This document shows positions 25,650 through 32,944 of a stretch of DNA of 44,775 nt, one piece after another. This stretch comes from Kocuria tytonicola. GTDB lineage: Bacteria; Actinomycetota; Actinomycetes; Actinomycetales; Micrococcaceae. The notes under the pieces were generated by a model that saw nothing but the letters and a program-made list of their open reading frames with translations, had not been told where the DNA came from and made no database searches. Both the position numbers and the translations under genes were made by a program. The DNA is taken from positions 1 to 44,775 of the forward strand of contig NZ_PHOA01000007.1 in the NCBI RefSeq assembly GCF_003687455.1, read 5' to 3'. Within the stretch, counting starts at the first letter, position 1. Each line of letters opens with the position of its first letter.

Positions 25650-25750
25650 CCCCACGTCCCTCCGGAATCCACGCACGGCGCGAGCACCCGGCCCAGTGCC
25701 CCTGGCCCCACCAGAACCAAGCACCACACCGACCGTCCGAGGAGGACGCC

Positions 25751-26113
25751 ATGAGCGAGAACCCCACCCTCGAGAACCCCCAGGTCTCCCTGGGCACCGA
25801 CGAGCAGGGCACCCAGCGCTTCGAGATCCGCGTGGGTGACCCCGCAGACCCCGTGGGCTTCACCGTGGCGATCGACCACCAGGTCGGGGAGAAGAAGCAG
25901 CGGATCTTCCCGCACACGGAGGTGGACGACGCCTTCGGCGGGCACGGGCTGGCCTCCACCCTGGTGCGCGAGGCGCTGGATGCCACCATCGCGGACGGCT
26001 ACGAGCTCGTGGTCTTCTGCCCGTACATCAAGGCCTGGATCACCAAGCATCCCGAGTACGAGCAGCACACGGTCAAGCCGACCACGGACCACCTCGCGGC
26101 GCTGCGCGGCTGA
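25751..26113 (+). CDS. GNAT family N-acetyltransferase, YjdJ-like
   Basis: 120 residues, the size of the small single-domain GCN5-related group that includes YjdJ. The acetyl-CoA binding region is visible as TEVDDAFGGHGLASTLVREA (about 56-75), with the G-x-G-x2-S pattern, followed by GYELVVFCPYIKAWITKHPE. The substrate is not predictable. GGAGG lies 5 bases before the ATG. A one-mismatch-like DDAF stretch is not a copy of the dispersed element. It sits alone between the triple repeat and the convergent isochorismatase-type gene. Confidence 0.85.
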   Translation: MSENPTLENPQVSLGTDEQGTQRFEIRVGDPADPVGFTVAIDHQVGEKKQRIFPHTEVDDAFGGHGLASTLVREALDATIADGYELVVFCPYIKAWITKHPEYEQHTVKPTTDHLAALRG

Positions 26114-26131
26114 TTCGGGCCCGCTGCCACC

Positions 26132-26788
26132 TCAGCGGTCCGAGAGGCTCCCGCCCGTGCCGTGGACCGCACGGCTGCGTTCGAAGTGGTCGTTGATGAC
26201 CGCGCGGAACTTGTCCGCGTCCTCACGCGCCCAGTTGCGCATGAGCTCGGAGCCCACGGCCACGGACGTGGTGGGCTGCGCCCCGGCCTGCACCATGCGC
26301 GTGATCGCGGACTCGTGGGAGACGGTGGAGACACCTCCCACGGCGTCGACCACGGGGTAGATCTCGTATCCCTCCCGCAGCATGTCCAGCGTGGGGAACG
26401 CCAGGCAGACCTCGGTCCACAGCCCGGCCATGATGATCTTGCGGCGCCCGGTGGCGCGGACCGCGGCGCGGAAGTCCGCGTCCTCCCACGAGTTCACGCC
26501 CGTGCGGTCGATCTCCTCGACGCCCTGCAGCTCGGCCATGAGCTCGGGAATGGTGCCCTCGTTGACACCCAGGTCCACGCCCACGGTGGAGACGATCGTG
26601 GGGACCTCGTACGCCCGGGCCAGCTTGGCCAGGGTGATCGCGCCCAGGTTGATCTCCTCCTTGGTGGTGGAGCCGATGGTCGCGTACTGGCCGGGCTGGA
26701 AGTCGATGAAGACGATCGCGCTGTTCTGCGGTGTGAGCAGGTGGTCGCCCTGCGGATCGCGGACGGGTTCGGGCTGGGTCTTCGACAC
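26132..26788 (-). CDS. Isochorismatase-family cysteine hydrolase (YcaC-like)
   Basis: 218 residues of the isochorismatase fold. Asp29 in AIVFIDFQPGQ and Cys128 in AGLWTEVCLAFPTLDML occupy the catalytic positions, with a Lys or Arg in the RATGRRKIIM segment before it. The TGVNSWEDADFRAAVRATGR stretch matches the YcaC branch, whose physiological substrates are unknown. The GTG at 26788 is chosen because AAGGAGG lies 5 bases upstream. The same-strand region beyond its start holds a minisatellite that belongs to the divergent DUF488 remnant. Confidence 0.87.
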   Translation of the reverse strand: MSKTQPEPVRDPQGDHLLTPQNSAIVFIDFQPGQYATIGSTTKEEINLGAITLAKLARAYEVPTIVSTVGVDLGVNEGTIPELMAELQGVEEIDRTGVNSWEDADFRAAVRATGRRKIIMAGLWTEVCLAFPTLDMLREGYEIYPVVDAVGGVSTVSHESAITRMVQAGAQPTTSVAVGSELMRNWAREDADKFRAVINDHFERSRAVHGTGGSLSDR

Positions 26789-26930
26789 GGGGTCCTCCTT
26801 GACGCCGCCGAGTGCTGGCACCTCCAACGTAGTCGCCGACCGGGCCCCCGGCCAGGGTGCACCAGCGGAGCAAAGGCATCCAGGAGACTCTCACGCGTGC
26901 ACTGGCGGAGCAGCTGCACGCGCCTGCACG

Positions 26931-26975
26931 GGCCGCAGGGGCCGCAGGGGCCGCAGGGGCCGCAGGGGCCGCAGG
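26931..26975 (+). repeat. Minisatellite: five perfect copies of GGCCGCAGG
   Basis: A 9-base unit is repeated five times without error, ending 20 bases before the ATG of the truncated DUF488 gene. Because the unit is a multiple of three it leaves every frame open. It therefore creates false collagen-like readings. Copy number is likely to vary between strains. Confidence 0.85.
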
Positions 26976-26995
26976 GACCGGTGTACTCCGGAAGC

Positions 26996-27142
26996 ATGTA
27001 CGTTGTGGTGAAACGGATCTACGACGAGCCCGCCCAGAGCGCCGGCACCCGTGTGCTGGTGGACCGCGTCCGGCCCCGGGGCATCCGCAAGGCGGCGGAC
27101 ATCAGCCAGGCGGCCGTGCTGCAGAAGATCCTCTCGGACTGA
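26996..27142 (+). pseudogene. Truncated DUF488 family protein
   Basis: 48 codons starting MYVVVKRIYDEPAQSAGTRV, then LVDRVRPRGIRKA, which is the diagnostic N-terminus of DUF488 proteins (normally about 115-120 residues). After residue ~33 the similarity ends, and the frame stops at 27140-27142. I do not find the missing C-terminal two thirds in the other frames downstream, so this is a remnant after deletion or replacement, not a simple frameshift. It has no clear ribosome site; the minisatellite occupies the upstream region. Confidence 0.65.
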
Positions 27143-27280
27143 GTCCACCCGCGCCTCTCCGCATCGCCACAACCGCCCGCCGTCCTCCTCCTGCGCCGAC
27201 GACGCCCCGCCGCCGGCACGCGACATCACCCCCGCCCCTCGACACCGCGTCGGTTCCTGCAGCCCTCTCCCGCGGCACGC

Positions 27281-27304
27281 CGCTCCACCGCTCCACCGCT
27301 CCAC
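27281..27304 (+). repeat. Short tandem repeat, three copies of CGCTCCAC
   Basis: Perfect 8-base direct repeats in the leader region of the lipoprotein gene. An 8-base unit upstream of a surface-protein gene could vary promoter spacing, but nothing else supports this. Confidence 0.6.
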
Positions 27305-27378
27305 CGCGTACCGTGGTTCCCGGTAGTGAATCCCTGTCACACCGGACCTTTCCCCCACCACGATCGAGGTCACGTTCC

Positions 27379-28335
27379 ATGCGTTCCCGTTCCGCCACTC
27401 TCGCCTCCGCACTCTGCTCCCTCCTGCTGCTGACCGGCTGCGGCGCGGGCTCCACGGAGGGCGACGACGCCGCGGACGGCGGGGCGGCGGCGTCGTCCCA
27501 GAGCACCCAGCCGGAATCCGCTCCTTCTCCCACCCAGCCCGCGGAGCTGATCGGCGGGGGCACCACCCTGTTCCCGGACCGCCGGTTCGTGGCGCTCTAC
27601 GGCCACCCGGGCACACCCGGCCTGGGAGCGCTGGGCGAGCAGGGGCCGCAGGAGTCCGTGGGGCGGGTCAAGGAGCTGGCGAAGAGCTACGAGCCCCACA
27701 GCAAGGAGAAGGTGGTCCCGGCGTTCGAGATCATCGCCACCACCGCGTCCGCCGATCCCGGCCCGGACGGCAACTACTCCACCGAGTCCACCGTGGAGCA
27801 GCTCAAGCCGTACGTGGAGGCCGCGGAGAAGAACGACGTGTACGTGGTGCTGGACCTGCAGCCCGGCCAGGCGGACTTCCTCAGCCAGGCCAAGCAGTAC
27901 GAGGAGCTGCTCAAGCGCCCGAACGTGGGCCTCGCCCTGGACCCGGAGTGGCGCCTGGCACCGGGCCAGCTGCCCCTGCAGCAGATCGGCTCCGTGGGGG
28001 CCGGGGAGATCAACGAGACCACGGAGTGGCTGGCGCAGCTCACCCGGGACAACCAGCTGCCCCAGAAGGCACTGATCCTGCACCAGTTCTCCATGCCCAT
28101 GATCGAGAACCGGGAGGCGGTCAACACCCAGCACCCCGAACTGGCGCTCGTGCTGCACGCGGACGGCCACGGCACCCCGGACCTGAAGACCGGCACCTGG
28201 AAGACCCTGCAGGAAGGCCTGCCCCAGGGCATCCGCATGGCGTGGAAGAACTTCTACGACGAGGACACTCCCATGTACACCCCCCAGCAGACCTACGCGC
28301 TGGACCCGAAGCCGTGGTTCGTCTCCTACCAGTGA
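27379..28335 (+). CDS. Lipoprotein of unknown function, probable TIM-barrel-like exodomain
   Basis: 318 residues. A lipobox LLLLTGCG places the acylated Cys at about 21, after a basic N-terminus, so it is anchored on the outer face of the membrane. Residues ~22-50 form a Ser/Ala/Pro/Gln linker with two exact copies of the dispersed element (Asp-Asp-Ala-Ala at 29-32 and Ala-Ala-Ser-Ser at 37-40). The domain behind it has strand-like pieces FVALYGHPGTPGLGALGEQ, VYVVLDLQPGQADF, NVGLALDPEWRLAPGQ and LALVLHADGHGTPDL, suggesting a TIM-barrel or glycoside-hydrolase-like fold; I cannot name the family. The ATG at 27379 has GAGG 9 bases upstream. The 236-base gap before it also holds three copies of CGCTCCAC (27281-27304). 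Confidence 0.78.
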   Translation: MRSRSATLASALCSLLLLTGCGAGSTEGDDAADGGAAASSQSTQPESAPSPTQPAELIGGGTTLFPDRRFVALYGHPGTPGLGALGEQGPQESVGRVKELAKSYEPHSKEKVVPAFEIIATTASADPGPDGNYSTESTVEQLKPYVEAAEKNDVYVVLDLQPGQADFLSQAKQYEELLKRPNVGLALDPEWRLAPGQLPLQQIGSVGAGEINETTEWLAQLTRDNQLPQKALILHQFSMPMIENREAVNTQHPELALVLHADGHGTPDLKTGTWKTLQEGLPQGIRMAWKNFYDEDTPMYTPQQTYALDPKPWFVSYQ

Positions 28336-28437
28336 CCGCGGTTCGCCCCCGGAGGAATTTCCCGTCCCGTGTCTTCCCATCGAATCGGTGCGGGACTACA
28401 TTGTGAGCACCTGTTCGCTCCACGGAAGGAAATGCTT

Positions 28438-28629
28438 ATGGGACTCGGTGACAAGATCAGCAATGCTGCGGAGAAGGCAACCGGTGCCGCCAAGGAGAAG
28501 GTCGGCGACGCCACGGACAACAAGGATCTGCAGGCTGAAGGCGCTGCGGACAAGATGTCCGGTGGCGCCAAGCAGTCCGTGGAGAACGTCAAGGACGCCG
28601 GCAAGAACCTGAAGGACGGGCTGGGCTGA
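28438..28629 (+). CDS. CsbD family stress protein
   Basis: 63 residues, typical for CsbD, a small hydrophilic stress-induced protein of unclear function. The sequence opens MGLGDKISNAAEKATGAAKE and continues with KVGDATDNKDLQAEG, the family core, then an Ala/Lys/Gly-rich amphipathic end. The ATG at 28438 is preferred over 28432 because AAGGA sits 7 bases before it. It is likely induced by general stress and followed by a very strong terminator. Confidence 0.9.
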   Translation: MGLGDKISNAAEKATGAAKEKVGDATDNKDLQAEGAADKMSGGAKQSVENVKDAGKNLKDGLG

Positions 28630-28653
28630 GCTCCGCACCCGCAACCCTTTGAC

Positions 28654-28690
28654 CGGAAGGCCCCCGTCGAGACACGACGGGGGCCTTCCG
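28654..28690. terminator. Strong intrinsic hairpin between convergent genes
   Basis: A perfect 16-base stem (CGGAAGGCCCCCGTCG with its complement) and a 5-base loop lie 24 bases after the CsbD stop and 28 bases before the convergent transporter stop. The stem is symmetric and can serve both strands. Confidence 0.85.
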
Positions 28691-28718
28691 CATGCCCGGG
28701 GAGGGGCGGCTCGCGTGC

Positions 28719-30101
28719 TCAGCGCACCGCGTACCGCTTTCGCGCGACCACCAGGCTCACCAGCGACAGCAGGGCCACCGCGGCGTAGTAGATGCTCGGT
28801 GCGGTGAGGGAGCCCGTGGCGGAGACGAGCCACGCCAGCGCCAGGGGCGCGAAGCCCCCGAACACCGTGACGCCCAGGTTGTAGGCCACGGACATGCCCG
28901 TGGTGCGGATCTCGGTGGGGAACATCTCGGTGAGCAGAGCGGGCAGCGGCCCGAAGTACAGAGCCATGACCACGCCCAGCACGGCCTGCACCGCGGTCAG
29001 GGTGGCGACCGTGGGGACGGCCACGAGCCACAGGAACAGCGGGTACACGGCCACCACGCCCAGGACGGCGGCCGCCAGCATCACCTTCCCGGGGCCCACC
29101 CGGTCCGCGAGGTGCCCCACGAACGGGGAGCCCACCAGGGTCACCAGTCCGGCCACCACACCGCCCAGGTACGCGGCCCACGAGGGCAGGTCCAGGTTCT
29201 GGATGGAGAAGGTGGGCATGAACAGGATCGTGTAGACGGACATCGAGGCCAGCCCCACCACCCCGGAGGCCGTGAGCCACCGTCCGGCGGAGTGCACGAT
29301 GGTCTGGGCCAGGGGGCCGCGCCAGAGGGAGGCGCGCGGCGTCGCCGTCCCCGGGGCCGCAGCCCGCTCCGAGGCGGTGGGAGACGACGCCGCCCGCTCG
29401 CGCTCGTCCTGCAGCGCCTCGAAGTCCGGGGTCTCGTCCATGCGAAGCCGGATGAACAGGCCCACCGGGCCGATGAGCAGACCGAAGACGTAGGGCACGC
29501 GCCAGCCCCACGAGTAGAGGGCGTCGTGGCTCAGCAGGGTGGTGAGCACGAAGCCGAATCCCGAGGCCAGGAGGATCGCGAGCCCCTGGGTGGCCACCTG
29601 CCACGAGCCGTAGAAAGCGCGCCGGTCCGGGGCGTTCTCGATCAGGAACGCGGTGGCCGTGCCGAACTCCCCGCCCGCGGAGAAGCCCTGGACGAGCCGT
29701 GCCAGCAGGATGAGCAGCGCGGCGGCGGGCCCGATCACCGCGGACGTGGGCGCCACGACCATGATGAGCGTGCCCAGCATCATGAGCGCAATGGTGATGG
29801 TCAGCGCAGGGCGGCGGCCGTGGCGGTCCGCGTAGGAGCCCAGGACCAGGGCGCCGAGCGGGCGGATCAGGTAGGAGACGGCGAACGTGCCGAAGGTCAG
29901 CAGGGTGCCGGTCACGCGGTCCACGCCGTCGTGCTCGAAGAACAGGGTGGAGATCACCACGGCCAGGGACGAGTAGACGATGATGTCGAACCACTCGAGC
30001 GCGTTGCCGATCGAGGACGCCACCACCGCGCGGCGTGCGGTGACGCGCTGCTCGTGGGAGACCTCGGGGGAGGCGGGGGGGCTGGCGGTCGCGGTGCTCA
30101 T
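28719..30101 (-). CDS. MFS transporter, metabolite:H+ symporter (MHS, ProP/ShiA-like)
   Basis: 460 residues with twelve helices. The family signature is clear: IGNALEWFDIIVYSSLAVVI (about 31-50), the motif GSYADRHGRRPAL after helix 2, and RLVQGFSAGGEFGTATAFLI around helix 4-5. MHS proteins import osmolytes, shikimate, citrate or similar acids with protons. The central cytoplasmic loop contains DERERAASSPTASERAAAPG, with a copy of the dispersed element read as Ala-Ala-Ser-Ser at about 237-240. The ATG at 30101 precedes the family start; the ribosome site is poor (AAGG directly adjacent). It is divergent from the ABM-domain gene. Confidence 0.88.
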   Translation of the reverse strand: MSTATASPPASPEVSHEQRVTARRAVVASSIGNALEWFDIIVYSSLAVVISTLFFEHDGVDRVTGTLLTFGTFAVSYLIRPLGALVLGSYADRHGRRPALTITIALMMLGTLIMVVAPTSAVIGPAAALLILLARLVQGFSAGGEFGTATAFLIENAPDRRAFYGSWQVATQGLAILLASGFGFVLTTLLSHDALYSWGWRVPYVFGLLIGPVGLFIRLRMDETPDFEALQDERERAASSPTASERAAAPGTATPRASLWRGPLAQTIVHSAGRWLTASGVVGLASMSVYTILFMPTFSIQNLDLPSWAAYLGGVVAGLVTLVGSPFVGHLADRVGPGKVMLAAAVLGVVAVYPLFLWLVAVPTVATLTAVQAVLGVVMALYFGPLPALLTEMFPTEIRTTGMSVAYNLGVTVFGGFAPLALAWLVSATGSLTAPSIYYAAVALLSLVSLVVARKRYAVR

Positions 30102-30223
30102 CCTTGCACCGTAAACCATCTCGTCCGGCAGCACCCGGGCCCGTGACGCCGCGTGACACGCAGGCCGCGGCCCTATGCTGGAGCGCGGAAAACCATTCCG
30201 ACGAGGCAGCAGGAGGACCCTTC

Positions 30224-30547
30224 ATGATCTTCATCGTGGTCAAGTTCGAGGCGAAGGACGAGTACGCGCAGCGCTGGCCGGAGCTCGTGGCCGAGTTCAC
30301 CGAGGCCACCCGCCAGGAGCCCGGCAACAAGTGGTTCGAGTGGTCCCGCAGCCTGGAGAACCCCCGCGAGTTCGTGCTCGTGGAGGCCTTCGAGGAGGAC
30401 GCCGCGGAGGCCCACGTGAACTCCCCGCACTTCCAGAAGATGACCGAGCAGTTCCCGCAGTACCTCGTGAAGACCCCGCGCATCATCTCCCGCCAGATCG
30501 AGGGCGACGGCTGGGAGGAGATGGGCGAGGTCCAGGTCTCCGAGTAG
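30224..30547 (+). CDS. Antibiotic biosynthesis monooxygenase (ABM) domain protein
   Basis: 107 residues with the dimeric alpha-beta barrel ABM fold. Hallmarks are MIFIVVKFEAKDEYAQRW at the start, EPGNKWFEWSRSLENPREFV in the middle and the HVNSPHFQKMTEQ segment that closes the active site. Members include quinol monooxygenases (YgiN) and heme-degrading enzymes; the reaction here is not decidable. AGGAGG lies 7 bases before the ATG. A kinase gene starts 3 bases after the stop, so the two share a transcript. Confidence 0.88.
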   Translation: MIFIVVKFEAKDEYAQRWPELVAEFTEATRQEPGNKWFEWSRSLENPREFVLVEAFEEDAAEAHVNSPHFQKMTEQFPQYLVKTPRIISRQIEGDGWEEMGEVQVSE

Positions 30548-30550
30548 TCC

Positions 30551-31582
30551 GTGACCACGGAGCTGGTGGGCCTGGACATCGGCGGGTCCCACACGCGCGG
30601 CGTCCTGTTCCGGGACGGCACCCCCGAGCGCGAGGCCCGGTCCGGGTCCGCGAACGTGCAGAACGTCCCCGCGGAGCAGGCGAGCGCGTGCCTGGTCTCC
30701 GTGCTGTCCGAGCTGGGGGCCTCCCCCGCCACACCGGTGGTCGCGGGCTCCGGGGGTGTGGACACCGCCCACGACGCCGCCCGGCTGGCCGGTCTCATCC
30801 GTTCCGCCGGTTCCCTGGACCCGGGCACTCCCGTGACGGCGGTGCACGACACCCGGCTGATCCTCGCCGCGGGCGGCCACACCACCGGGATCGCGCTGAT
30901 CGCCGGCACCGGGTCGGTGGCCTGGGGCGTGGACGCCTCCGGGCGCGAAGTGCGCGCCGGCGGGTGGGGCTACCTGCTGGGAGACGAGGGCAGCGGGTAC
31001 TGGATCGGACGGGAAGCCGTGCGCCGGGTGCTGCGGCTGTCCCAGCAGGCGGGTACCGCTGAGCGCACCGCCCCGGAGGGGCCCGGGCGCTCCGCGCGAT
31101 CCGGCGGATTCGTCGAGGCAGGTGGATCCTCCCGCGCAGAGGGGCCCACCACAGTGGCCGCGGCCGGAGGACCGGACCGTGCGGCGTCGTCCGCCGGGTG
31201 TGAGGGAGAGGCGCTCACCCGGGCCGTGCTGGAGCACGCCGGGGTGGCCGAGCCCGCCGACCTGATCGGGGCCTTCCACGAGCGCCCGGACCGGACCCAC
31301 TGGGCCGGGCTGGCGCGGTCCGTGTGCGAACTCGCCGCCTCCGGGGATGCCACGGCGGCCGAACTGGTGGCGGTGGCCGCGGGGCACCTGGCGGAGCTCG
31401 TGCTCACGGTGGCGCACGCCATGGACGAGCCCCTGCCCGTGGTCGTGGGCGGTGGGCTCACCGGGTCCGAGGTGGGAGACCGGGTGGCGCAACTGCTGCG
31501 GCAGCACGGACTGTCAGTGACCCTCCTGGACCGTGAGCCGGTGCTGGGCGCGCCGCTGCTGGCGCGTTCGGACCCGACCTGA
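30551..31582 (+). CDS. BadF/BadG/BcrA/BcrD-type ATPase, probable N-acetylglucosamine kinase
   Basis: 343 residues of the ASKHA fold. The phosphate-1 loop is VGLDIGGSHTRGVL (about 6-19), adenosine and phosphate-2 segments are IALIAGTGSVAWG (about 114-126), and GGWGYLLGDEGSGYWIG (about 137-153) is the hallmark shared with N-acetylglucosamine kinases. The likely reaction is phosphorylation of an amino sugar, perhaps recycled from cell wall. An extra loop of roughly 45 residues (about 170-215), Gly/Ser/Ala-rich, ends with a copy of the dispersed element read as Ala-Ala-Ser-Ser at 211-214. The start is GTG, coupled to the upstream gene. Confidence 0.82.
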   Translation: MTTELVGLDIGGSHTRGVLFRDGTPEREARSGSANVQNVPAEQASACLVSVLSELGASPATPVVAGSGGVDTAHDAARLAGLIRSAGSLDPGTPVTAVHDTRLILAAGGHTTGIALIAGTGSVAWGVDASGREVRAGGWGYLLGDEGSGYWIGREAVRRVLRLSQQAGTAERTAPEGPGRSARSGGFVEAGGSSRAEGPTTVAAAGGPDRAASSAGCEGEALTRAVLEHAGVAEPADLIGAFHERPDRTHWAGLARSVCELAASGDATAAELVAVAAGHLAELVLTVAHAMDEPLPVVVGGGLTGSEVGDRVAQLLRQHGLSVTLLDREPVLGAPLLARSDPT

Positions 31583-31644
31583 TCCTTCCCGCGAGGTGCC
31601 CGCTCCCAGGAACGGGCGGCCCGGCGTCGTCGCCCCGGGACAAC

Positions 31645-31658
31645 CATGCGTACGCATG
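31645..31658. repeat. Perfect 14-base palindrome
   Basis: CATGCGTACGCATG is fully self-complementary. It lies between convergent genes, directly next to the terminator at 31662-31697. Confidence 0.6.
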
Positions 31659-31661
31659 AAA

Positions 31662-31697
31662 AACCGGATGCCTCCCCGCGCGGGGAGGCACCCGGTT
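31662..31697 (-). terminator. Intrinsic terminator of the glutaryl-CoA dehydrogenase transcript
   Basis: A 16-base stem with one mismatch (AACCGGATGCCTCCCC with GGGGAGGCACCCGGTT) and a 4-base loop. On the minus strand it is followed by a run of five T, a classical intrinsic terminator, 15 bases beyond the dehydrogenase stop. Confidence 0.85.
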
Positions 31698-31711
31698 CTG
31701 GACGCGCGGAC

Positions 31712-32887
31712 TCAGCGGAAGGCGCCCACGCCCGTGAGCTGCTGCCCCAGGATCAGGGAGTGCACCTCGTCCGTGCCCTCGTAGGTGCGCACCGACTCCA
31801 GGTTGTTGGCGTGACGCAGCGGCGAGTAGTCCAGGGTGACGCCGTTGCCGCCCAGGATGGTGCGGGCCTCGCGGGCGATCTTGATGGCCTCGCGGCAGTT
31901 GTTCAGCTTGCCCACCGAGATCTGGTGGTTCTGCAGCTTCCCGGCATCCTTGAGGCGGCCGAGCTGCAGGGCGAGCAGGAAGCCCTTGTCGATCTCCAGG
32001 GCCATGTTCACGAGCTTCTGCTGCGTGAGCTGGTACCCGGACAGGGGGCGGTCGAACTGCATGCGCTGCTGGGAGTAGGCGAGCGCCGCCTCGAAGGAGT
32101 CCCGGGCGGCGCCCATGGCACCCCAGATGATGCCGTAGCGGGCCTCGTTGAGGCACGAGAACGGGCCGCGCAGACCCTGGGCCGCGGGCAGCATGGCGGA
32201 GGCGGGCAGGCGAACGTCCGTGAGCTCGATGTCGCACTGGATGGACGCACGCATGGACAGCTTGCTCGTGATGGGCGTGGCCTGGAAGCCCGTGGTGTCC
32301 GTGGGGACCACGAAGCCGCGGATGCCGTCCTCGGTCTGCGCCCAGATCACGGCCACCCTGGCCACGCTGGCGAGGCCGATCCAGCGCTTGGCGCCGTTGA
32401 GCACCCAGTCGTCCCCGTCCCTGCGGGCGAAGGTCTGCATGGACGAGGGGTCGGAGCCCGCGGTGGGCTCGGTGAGGCCGAAGCAGCCAATGGCCTCACC
32501 CGCGGCCATCTGCGGCAGCCACTCCTGCTTCTGCTCTTCGGAGCCCCACTTGTAGATGGCGCTCATGGCCAGCGAGCCCTGCACGGACACGAACGTGCGC
32601 AGGCCCGAGTCGCCGGCCTCGAGCTCCGCACCGGCCAGACCGTACTCCACGGCGGAGCGGCCCGCGCAGCCGTAGCCCTTGAGGTGCATGCCCAGCAGGC
32701 CCAGCTTGGCCATCTCCGGGACGATCTCCAGGGGGAACACGGCGTTGTCGTACCACTCGGCGATGTTCGGCTTGATGGCGGTGTCCACGAACTCGCGCAC
32801 GGTGGCGCGCAGTGCGATCTCTTCTTCGGACAGCAGGGAGTCGAAGCTCACCAGGTCCATGACGTCCACGGGATTCAGTTCACTCAT
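31712..32887 (-). CDS. Glutaryl-CoA dehydrogenase (acyl-CoA dehydrogenase family)
   Basis: FAD enzyme of 391 residues predicted to convert glutaryl-CoA to crotonyl-CoA and CO2. Acyl-CoA dehydrogenase domains appear in order: N-terminal helices, CFGLTEPTAGSDPSSMQT (FAD site, about 145-162), NGAKRWIGLASVA, and the C-terminal helical domain. The end RTYEGTDEVHSLILGQQLTG carries the catalytic Glu at about 370 and is the glutaryl-CoA version rather than the short-chain one. The ATG at 32887 matches the family start; its ribosome site is poor and a TACAGT box lies only 6 bases upstream, so the message may be leaderless. The class III CoA-transferase just upstream would supply its substrate. Confidence 0.87.
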   Translation of the reverse strand: MSELNPVDVMDLVSFDSLLSEEEIALRATVREFVDTAIKPNIAEWYDNAVFPLEIVPEMAKLGLLGMHLKGYGCAGRSAVEYGLAGAELEAGDSGLRTFVSVQGSLAMSAIYKWGSEEQKQEWLPQMAAGEAIGCFGLTEPTAGSDPSSMQTFARRDGDDWVLNGAKRWIGLASVARVAVIWAQTEDGIRGFVVPTDTTGFQATPITSKLSMRASIQCDIELTDVRLPASAMLPAAQGLRGPFSCLNEARYGIIWGAMGAARDSFEAALAYSQQRMQFDRPLSGYQLTQQKLVNMALEIDKGFLLALQLGRLKDAGKLQNHQISVGKLNNCREAIKIAREARTILGGNGVTLDYSPLRHANNLESVRTYEGTDEVHSLILGQQLTGVGAFR

Positions 32888-32893
32888 GGGACC

Positions 32894-32899
32894 ACTGTA
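32894..32899 (-). promoter_or_regulatory. Possible -10 box for a leaderless transcript
   Basis: On the minus strand TACAGT ends 6 bases before the dehydrogenase ATG, the spacing expected if transcription starts at the start codon. No good -35 box is visible. Read-through from the CoA-transferase gene, 57 bases upstream, is equally possible. Confidence 0.3.
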
Positions 32900-32944
32900 T
32901 GACTGCGGACACACCTCACGTAGCCGGGGGGAGAGCCTGATTTC

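Noticed and set aside
26857-27142. Collagen-like (Gly-Pro-Gln)n or Cys-Gly-Pro repeat protein around the minisatellite
   Set aside because: The reading comes only from the 9-base tandem repeat, which is open in several frames on both strands; flanking sequence in those frames shows no protein-like codon bias, and the frames cross the isochorismatase-family gene.
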